Source of the DNA: JAGMXM01 sp964458325
Lineage (GTDB): Bacteria; Verrucomicrobiota; Verrucomicrobiia; Limisphaerales; UBA1319
DNA: 11,022 nt
Assembly (NCBI GenBank): GCA_964458325.1
Contig: CAYWIM010000116.1
Coordinates: 1 to 11,022 of the forward strand
Reading direction: 5' to 3'
Shown here piece by piece: positions 7,032-11,022 of this stretch; within the stretch, counting starts at the first letter, position 1; each line of letters starts with the position of its first letter. The notes beneath the pieces were generated by a model. The model was given only the letters and a program-made list of their open reading frames with translations, did not search any database and had not been told where the DNA came from. The translations under genes were made by a program, and so were the position numbers.

Positions 7032-7250
7032 TCTGCCGAGCTACGACGTTGCAGCGGATCGCCCGGATCTCCGGCGGCGGCGCTCGGGTTGGGCAGGATT
7101 CCAGGGGGGGTAAGCGGGGGGCCAGGGCCTCGCGCTCCCTCTTTCCGGCGGGATCCGGTGGGGGGCAGGTTGGCGCTCCCGGCTCCGGGGCCTCGCCTTC
7201 GGGGCCTCTCACTCGGGGGCCTGCTGGCCTTCAGCCCTAGCCCGGCTGGC

Positions 7251-7325
7251 CAGGGTTCCCGGCGGCGGGGGCCTGCCCGGCGGCGGGCCATCGAGGGGGA
7301 TGGTGCCTGGTTCCCGGCGGCGGGG
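7251..7325. repeat. Repeated 17-bp GC motif (left copies of a dispersed family)
   Basis: GGTTCCCGGCGGCGGGG occurs exactly at 7254-7270 and 7309-7325, 55 bp apart. Related forms occur at 8085-8110 and 8361-8390. The stretch 7275-7321 as a whole resembles 8336-8382. Confidence 0.65.
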
Positions 7326-7483
7326 CGGCGGCTCGGGGTCGATGGCCAGGAGAATGGCGGCGCTCGCTTTGGGGCCTCGTTGGGCCTCTGGGCGATTTTT
7401 GCAGGGGGGGCGCTGTCCTGATACTCGGCGCGTCCGTTCCGCGCCTACACGGGCCAGGGTGGCGGCGCTCGGGGTGCGCAGGG

Positions 7484-7693
7484 CTATCGGGTCCGGTCTG
7501 GCAGGTCGAATCCCCGGCTCTCCAGAATCCGAAGGGCGGCTTCGGTTCGGTAGAGCACAACGCGAGCGTTGCAGTCCACTCGGGCCTTGTCGAGTCCCCA
7601 ATGCCTCTCGTTCTTGCGGATCTGCTCGGTGGACACGCGCGGACCGAGCATCGCGGCTATGTCATCGCGATTCAGGTGCAAGGGCAGCGCCAT
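7484..7693 (-). CDS. Small protein of unknown function, possibly helix-turn-helix
   Basis: This 69-residue protein begins MALPLHLNRDDIAAML at ATG 7693. Its composition is balanced, unlike the low-complexity frames around it, which supports a real gene. DDIAAMLGPRVSTEQIRKNER (about 10-30) could form two helices with a turn and YRTEAALRILESRGF a third helix, suggesting a small DNA-binding protein, but I do not recognise the family. GAGG lies about 12 nt before the start, a weak ribosome binding site. It is divergent from the gene at 7792, with 98 bp between them, and lies between the two G-rich repeat regions. An overlapping plus-strand frame is considered a shadow. Confidence 0.55.
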   Translation of the reverse strand: MALPLHLNRDDIAAMLGPRVSTEQIRKNERHWGLDKARVDCNARVVLYRTEAALRILESRGFDLPDRTR

Positions 7694-7791
7694 TGGCTCG
7701 GTTCTGCCTCGCGGGGGGTTCTGGCGTCAATGCGAAACGGCCTGCTTTCGGGCTTGTGCGGCTTCGGCAGACTCGCTACACAGGCGGCGCA

Positions 7792-8019
7792 ATGAGAATC
7801 AAAGCCTTCAGCCCCCTGCTCGACGGATTCACCACAAGCGCCAGCCTGACCACGGATCACTCAGCCAGCAGCTACGGTCAGCCCGTCCTTGTCCTCGAAA
7901 ATGGCGAGGCGCTCGGTCCAGGGGACGCGGCGCTTGCCGATTACCGGCTTCTGGAAGCGACGGCGGACGAAGTCGAAGCCTTGCGCGAAGCAGGGTTCAC
8001 GCTCCCGAAGGAAGCCTGA
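7792..8019 (+). CDS. Small acidic protein of unknown function
   Basis: This 75-residue protein begins MRIKAFSPLLDGFTT at ATG 7792 and ends GFTLPKEA. It is acidic in its C-terminal half (ATADEVEALREAG), has no cysteine, membrane segment or motif that I recognise, and reads like a folded protein. The frame is open upstream to 7300, but that extension is Arg/Gly-rich low complexity overlapping the opposite gene at 7484-7693, so the internal ATG is preferred. AGGCGG just before the ATG is a weak, closely spaced ribosome binding site. With its divergent neighbour it forms a small cargo-like pair between the tRNA and the replication operon. Confidence 0.5.
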   Translation: MRIKAFSPLLDGFTTSASLTTDHSASSYGQPVLVLENGEALGPGDAALADYRLLEATADEVEALREAGFTLPKEA

Positions 8020-8335
8020 TTCGCTCCGGCTCCCGGCGCGGTTAACTGCGTGCGTCCAGCTCGGGCGCTCGGTGGATCTCGGGATGCCTGGTTCCCCGGG
8101 GGCAGGGCGGCGCGTCCTGGTCGTCAGCCAGCAGAAGCCAGGGTCCGGCGCTCCAGGGCGGCCAGGGCGTGCGGATCTCCCCGGCTCCCTTCTCGGGACA
8201 CTGCCCAGCCCCGTCCGGCTCGTTGTGGGGCATTCTGGGCGGCCTTTCCTGGCGGGGGCCTCCCACGGCGGCCAGCTCGGCGTCCAGGGGGCACTCGGGG
8301 GCGGCGGCTCGGGAGCGGGATGCTTGGCGCTTTCC

Positions 8336-8382
8336 GCCCGGCGGTCAGGGCATCGAGGGGGCGGCGCTTGGTTCCCCGCGGC
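8336..8382. repeat. Right copy of the dispersed GC repeat
   Basis: This stretch resembles 7275-7321: both hold GCCCGGCGG, then CATCGAGGGGG (8351-8361 and 7289-7299), then a TGGTTCCC core and GCGGC, with a few substitutions and short indels. A further partial copy is at 8085-8110 (TGCCTGGTTCCCCGGGGGC). Confidence 0.6.
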
Positions 8383-8518
8383 CAGGGCAAGCCCGAATTA
8401 CCACAAGCCTGGCTAATGGTGAGCATTAACCGCCGTTAACCGGGTTGACGCTCGCACGGGAAGCGCGCTGTCGCGGACCCAGCCCGGTTTCGATGCAAAA
8501 GGAGACTCCCTACCGGCT

Positions 8519-8543
8519 GGGGGGGTGGGGTGCCGGGTTTGGG
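8519..8543 (+). other. Canonical G-quadruplex motif next to the dnaB stop
   Basis: Four G-runs on the plus strand (8519-8525, 8527-8530, 8535-8537 and 8541-8543) are separated by loops of 1, 4 and 3 nt. The motif ends 4 nt from the dnaB stop. The plus strand is the template for dnaB transcription, so a folded quadruplex could stall RNA polymerase there; this effect is inferred. Confidence 0.6.
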
Positions 8544-8547
8544 TTGT

Positions 8548-9861
8548 CTACTTCTGGCGGTCATGCTGCGGCTGTCCAAGCCGGAAGCGGCAGTAAGCGC
8601 CTTGGAAGAAAAGGTCAACTCTCCCGGTCCGGCCAGTGCGGTTCTTCTTCAGGCTCAGCTCAACCGTGTAAGAGTCGTGATCGACTTCATCCAGCCGTTT
8701 CAGGAGTCCAACCAAGTCGGCATCCTGTTCGATGCTGCCGGAGTCGCGCAGGTCTGCAAGTTCAGGGGTTCTGCTTTGGCGCTCGGAGTCGCGGTTAAGC
8801 TGAGCAAGCGCCAAGACGGGTATCCCAAGCCCTTTTGCCATGCCCTTGAGTGCTCCGCTGATAAGCGTGATCTCCTCGTAGCGGTTGGCGTGCTTCTCCC
8901 CGCATCGGAGCAATCCCAAGTAATCGACAATGCCCAGCTTGATCTTGTGCTTGTGCAGCATTCTCCGGCCTGATGCGGCCAGTTGCCCAACGGTCAGCCC
9001 GGAGCGGTCCACGATACGCAGCGGGGCTTTGCGGATCGCGGCTTGGGCCGCGTTCAACCTCTCGATTTCTCCGGGGGCAGTCCGTCCGGCCAATAGGTCT
9101 GCGGAATTCACCTCTGCCAGCGAACAGGTGAGGCGATGCAGCAACTCTTTCTTGGTCATCTCCAGCGACCAGAATCCAACCGGCAAGCCATTCTTGACGG
9201 CCAGATTCTCGGCGATGTTCAAGGCCAGGGATGTTTTCCCGACGGATGGGCGTGCGGCCAACACGAACAGTTGTCCAGGGCGCAGCCCTCCGGTGAGGCG
9301 GTCCAGGTCAGAGAATCCGGTGGGGATTCCAATCCGTTCCCCGTTGGCGGCAGCCTCGTAGTCGTCCACCAGCTCGGCAAGGGCGGCTCGATTGTCGTCG
9401 TCGGTGGCCTCTCCCGCGTTCATCCCGATTTGCAGGGCGTCGGTTTGATAGCGGCTCAGAATCTCGGCGAGGTCCTGGTTGTTGTCGTGCGCGCAGGCGG
9501 CGGCATACTCGGCGGTTCTGATGATGGCTCTGCGGGTTGCCAGATCTTCGAGAATCCCGCTCCAATAGGTGAAGTTATATTTCGTCGGGGCCTGCTCAAC
9601 GGCTGAGAACACGAGAGCGGCGGCCTCTTGAACGCCAGCGGCCTTGAGGCGCTCGGCAACGGTCAATTCGTTGACCAGCGCGCCAGTCTTACCGGCAAGA
9701 TCGGTCAGGGCCTCGAACAGCTTTTGGCCTGGAGCGGTGTCAAACCAGATTTCCCGGAGGTCTGGGATAAGGTTCGGGTCGAGTATCGTGCAGCCGCATA
9801 TCCCAAGCTCGGCCTCTGGATTGCGGGGCGGCAGGCGGTCTGATGGGGGTTCGCGGCTCAT
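8548..9861 (-). CDS. dnaB: DnaB-family replicative DNA helicase
   Basis: This 437-residue protein is a DnaB-type hexameric helicase that unwinds duplex DNA at the replication fork. The N-terminal domain (about 13-115) interacts with primase in the family. The RecA-like domain begins near TGFSDLDRLTGGLRPGQL (181-198), with Walker A ARPSVGKT (203-210), the SLEM segment (232-235), Walker B LGIVDYLGLL (309-318, D313), ALAQLNR (351-357) and ELADLRDSGSIEQDAD (367-382). KNRTGRTG (406-413) holds the likely arginine finger. All key residues are present, and no intein is seen. Its ATG overlaps the stop of the upstream replication gene in an ATGA junction, so the helicase is probably made in coupled fashion. 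Position beside a Rep-like gene and an excisionase-type gene suggests a mobile-element copy rather than the host's own dnaB. Confidence 0.93.
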   Translation of the reverse strand: MSREPPSDRLPPRNPEAELGICGCTILDPNLIPDLREIWFDTAPGQKLFEALTDLAGKTGALVNELTVAERLKAAGVQEAAALVFSAVEQAPTKYNFTYWSGILEDLATRRAIIRTAEYAAACAHDNNQDLAEILSRYQTDALQIGMNAGEATDDDNRAALAELVDDYEAAANGERIGIPTGFSDLDRLTGGLRPGQLFVLAARPSVGKTSLALNIAENLAVKNGLPVGFWSLEMTKKELLHRLTCSLAEVNSADLLAGRTAPGEIERLNAAQAAIRKAPLRIVDRSGLTVGQLAASGRRMLHKHKIKLGIVDYLGLLRCGEKHANRYEEITLISGALKGMAKGLGIPVLALAQLNRDSERQSRTPELADLRDSGSIEQDADLVGLLKRLDEVDHDSYTVELSLKKNRTGRTGRVDLFFQGAYCRFRLGQPQHDRQK

Positions 9862-10463
9862 TGGTTGGCTAGAAGTTGGTCCTCCAGGGCTTTCCTCTGT
9901 GCCTTCAGGGCCTTGAGTTCTTGAACCTTCTCCGGGTGTTCTCGCTGGTCGAGATGGTCTGGGATCTCGGATGCCAAGTCCTCCTCCCTCCGGCGCAGGA
10001 TCTCCAATTTCTTTTCCAGCCCGATCCGGTCCGGGGTGGAGAGTTTTTGCGGTTTTTGCGGTTGGGGAGGTTGGGGAGGGGTTGATTCCTTGTTTCTATC
10101 CTTAGTGCTGTGATCCAGATCGGAAGATTTGGTGCGTATCGTTCTGCAACCATTTCCGAACGTTGCGCAACCATTGCTTATCGGGTGTAGGGTGTATTTG
10201 CATGGCGCTTTCAGTGCTGGCGTCTCGATCTTGATCGCTCCGCAGCGCTCCAGGTCTTTAAGCCTCTGCAACACGGTGCGCACACTGAATGCAGCCCGCA
10301 GGGAAATGCCTTTGTGCGAAACCTCGACGACACCAGTTGAACCATTGTCGGAGTCGATCTCGGTGAGCGCATGATATACCGACAGCGCGGTTGCCGGGTT
10401 CTTGCAGTTGTCGCGGATCAGTTGGAGGGCGCGCTTGCTCGCCCAACACCACGGATCGCTCAT
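9858..10463 (-). CDS. Replication protein with winged helix and C-terminal coiled coil
   Basis: This 201-residue protein starts at ATG 10463 (MSDPWCWASKRAL), where AAAGGA lies at a good distance upstream. A 20-residue upstream extension is rejected because it would run through the preceding gene. Residues about 10-92 look like a winged helix: VEVSHKGISLRAAFSVRTVLQRLKDLERCGAIKI has the helix-turn-helix and wing arrangement seen in phage replication initiators. A Pro/Gln linker (129-140) follows, and 146-200 is charged and heptad-like, probably a coiled coil. Placement directly before dnaB, with an ATGA overlap, suggests an origin-binding or helicase-loading role by analogy with phage initiator-helicase pairs. 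This is inference from order and fold; I do not recognise the exact family. Confidence 0.7.
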   Translation of the reverse strand: MSDPWCWASKRALQLIRDNCKNPATALSVYHALTEIDSDNGSTGVVEVSHKGISLRAAFSVRTVLQRLKDLERCGAIKIETPALKAPCKYTLHPISNGCATFGNGCRTIRTKSSDLDHSTKDRNKESTPPQPPQPQKPQKLSTPDRIGLEKKLEILRRREEDLASEIPDHLDQREHPEKVQELKALKAQRKALEDQLLANQ

Positions 10464-10648
10464 GGTGATTCCTTTCCCAAGATGCGGCGGGCGCTTTGGA
10501 TGGACCGCAGCAGCAATTCCCAATGTTCTGGGCCAAGCCAGACTTCAGGATTCGCGGCCACACGGCGAAGCAACGCGCGCAACGCAACGATGGCAGCGGG
10601 CATGCGCCATTCCGGTCCGGGCGGCGGCTGGGGGTCGGCTGCTGTCAT
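10460..10648 (-). CDS. Small protein of unknown function in the replication operon
   Basis: This 62-residue protein begins MTAADPQPPPGPEWR at ATG 10648. It has a Pro-rich N-terminus followed by two probable amphipathic helices, PAAIVALRALLRRVAANP (17-34) and HWELLLRSIQSARRIL (42-57). The call rests mainly on context: its ATG overlaps the upstream stop and its own stop overlaps the downstream ATG, both as exact 4-nt ATGA junctions. The frame continues upstream to 10717, but that start would overlap the preceding gene further. A GGGGGAGG run ends one base before the ATG, too close for a normal Shine-Dalgarno. No function can be given. Confidence 0.6.
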   Translation of the reverse strand: MTAADPQPPPGPEWRMPAAIVALRALLRRVAANPEVWLGPEHWELLLRSIQSARRILGKESP

Positions 10649-10863
10649 GCCTCCCCCCGGGTGCTGGGCAAGCCATTGGCCATGATGCGCGCAACTTCGG
10701 CAGGTGGGATGCGCCATTTACTCCCGAACCGCCGCGCTTCGATTCTGCCTTGGCGGATCGCGCGTCTGACGGATTCAGGGTGAAACGAAATCAGCCCGGC
10801 AAACTCTCCAACATCCAAGAGCCTGCCAGCGTTGAATAAGGCTTCTGATACAGTCTGCTTCAT
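10645..10863 (-). CDS. Excisionase-type helix-turn-helix DNA-binding protein
   Basis: This 72-residue protein begins MKQTVSEALFNAG at ATG 10863, with CGGAGA about 9 nt upstream. Residues 15-60 follow the MerR-like winged helix of excisionase-family proteins: LLDVGEFAGLISFHPESVRRAIRQGRI, then ARRFGSKWRIPPAEVARIM, with the GSKWRIP wing typical of the group. Such proteins bend DNA at attachment sites, direct excision, or act as small regulators. It is first in the replication operon and so may also regulate it. Its stop overlaps the next ATG (ATGA). Phage Xis and plasmid copy-control proteins share this fold, so the precise role is open; no integrase partner is in the window. Confidence 0.78.
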   Translation of the reverse strand: MKQTVSEALFNAGRLLDVGEFAGLISFHPESVRRAIRQGRIEARRFGSKWRIPPAEVARIMANGLPSTRGEA

Positions 10864-10888
10864 AATCGGTTCTCCGTTTTATCTACTC

Positions 10889-10906
10889 GGCGCATGTCTT
10901 TGCGCC
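10889..10906. promoter_or_regulatory. Inverted repeat upstream of the replication operon
   Basis: GGCGCA-TGTCTT-TGCGCC is a perfect 6-bp inverted repeat with a 6-nt spacer, 26 nt upstream of the first gene of the operon. Position and symmetry suit an operator for a dimeric regulator or a leader hairpin. No clear -10/-35 pair is seen nearby. Confidence 0.4.
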
Positions 10907-10972
10907 CAGGGAACGATAGCAGACGCACTTCAACCCTCTCGGGGTGAAGCCAGAAACCAAAAACGGGTGCGT

Positions 10973-11016
10973 ATTTCGGAGTTATTCGGACAGGGATTTC
11001 GGAGTTATTCGGACAG
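10973..11016. repeat. Tandem 23-bp repeat with nested TTCGGA hexamers
   Basis: A 21-bp sequence containing TTCGGAGTTATTCGGACAG is present at 10973-10993 and again, identical, at 10996-11016, a 23-bp period. Each copy holds two TTCGGA hexamers 10 bp apart, so four hexamers start at 10975, 10985, 10998 and 11008. This resembles a multi-site operator or iterons of an origin. The array touches the window edge and may continue. Confidence 0.75.
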
Positions 11017-11022
11017 TGAATT

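Larger units (their letters stand above)
6960..7483. other. G-rich region without a convincing gene
   Basis: All frames give low-complexity Gly/Arg/Pro/Ala translations that look like by-products of GC richness. The plus strand is strongly G-rich from about 7070, with G-runs at 7104-7110 and 7116-7121 and many copies of short words such as GGGGCCTC and GGCGGCGCTCG. No RNA gene or promoter is recognised. It shares dispersed repeats with 8060-8400. Confidence 0.6.
8020..8547. other. Second G-rich region without a convincing gene
   Basis: From about 8060 to 8400 the plus strand is G-rich, with degenerate repeats shared with the 7070-7480 region, and all frames give Gly/Arg/Pro-rich translations. 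An imperfect 8-bp inverted repeat GGCTAATG/CATTAACC lies at 8411-8431, and AACCG recurs just after it. A G-quadruplex-type motif occupies 8519-8543 beside the dnaB stop codon. No gene, RNA or clear terminator is seen. Confidence 0.55.

Noticed and set aside
7300..7791. N-terminal extension of the 7792-8019 gene back to 7300
   Set aside because: It is Arg/Gly-rich, overlaps the protein-like gene on the other strand and lies in repeat sequence.
8050..8439. 129-residue plus-strand open frame in the second G-rich region
   Set aside because: Low-complexity Arg/Gly/Pro composition and no ribosome binding site or neighbour support.
8490..8515. Rho-independent terminator downstream of dnaB with TTTT on the minus strand
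   Set aside because: The only candidate stem before the T-run is GGAG/CTCC with a one-base loop, which cannot form a normal hairpin.
10973..11016. Start of a CRISPR array at the right edge
   Set aside because: The two units are adjacent with only 2 nt between the identical 21-bp parts, so there is no spacer; no cas gene is seen.

Overview
The window looks like a chromosomal segment of a high-GC bacterium with a mobile-element-like segment at its right end. A Verrucomicrobiota host is my best guess, tentatively. The reasons are a small Lys/Arg-rich protein beginning MSKQYNK (6454-6696), a type I recall from that phylum, a stand-alone lipoprotein resembling the SecD periplasmic head domain, and several starts without a clear Shine-Dalgarno sequence. 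No rRNA or phylogenetic marker confirms this.

Left part (1-6880), ordinary chromosomal genes. A tight minus-strand operon reads luxE-like acyl-protein synthetase (3116-1908), luxC-like acyl-CoA reductase (1903-521) and queD (531-160), with a 4-nt gap and an 11-nt overlap, and ends at a likely terminator (124-107). LuxE would activate and load an acyl group and LuxC would reduce it to an aldehyde. QueD belongs to 7-deazaguanine (queuosine) synthesis, and its place in this operon is not obvious. No luciferase genes are visible. Divergent from luxE is an HD-domain CCA-adding tRNA nucleotidyltransferase (3261-4649). It converges on a secreted M23 peptidase (5867-4716), which sits downstream of the SecD-head-like lipoprotein (6412-5891). 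The small basic protein at 6454-6696 is divergent from that pair and is followed by a probable terminator.

Middle: a complete tRNA-Arg(ACG) with encoded CCA lies at 6883-6959. A compact GC hairpin sits ten bases upstream of it.

Right part (6960-11022), probable integrated element. Two G-rich stretches without convincing genes (about 7070-7480 and 8060-8400) share a dispersed degenerate repeat. They flank two small divergent genes of unknown function (7693-7484 and 7792-8019). Next comes a minus-strand replication operon of four genes: excisionase-type HTH protein (10863-10645), a 62-residue unknown protein (10648-10460), a winged-helix/coiled-coil replication protein (10463-9858) and a DnaB-family replicative helicase (9861-8548). 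Each junction is a 4-nt ATGA stop/start overlap, so translation is probably coupled throughout. Upstream are a short inverted repeat and, at the very edge, two copies of a 23-bp repeat unit that may be an operator or origin. This layout fits the replication module of a prophage or related element next to a tRNA gene. No integrase, structural gene or attachment-site duplicate lies inside the window, so integration is inferred.
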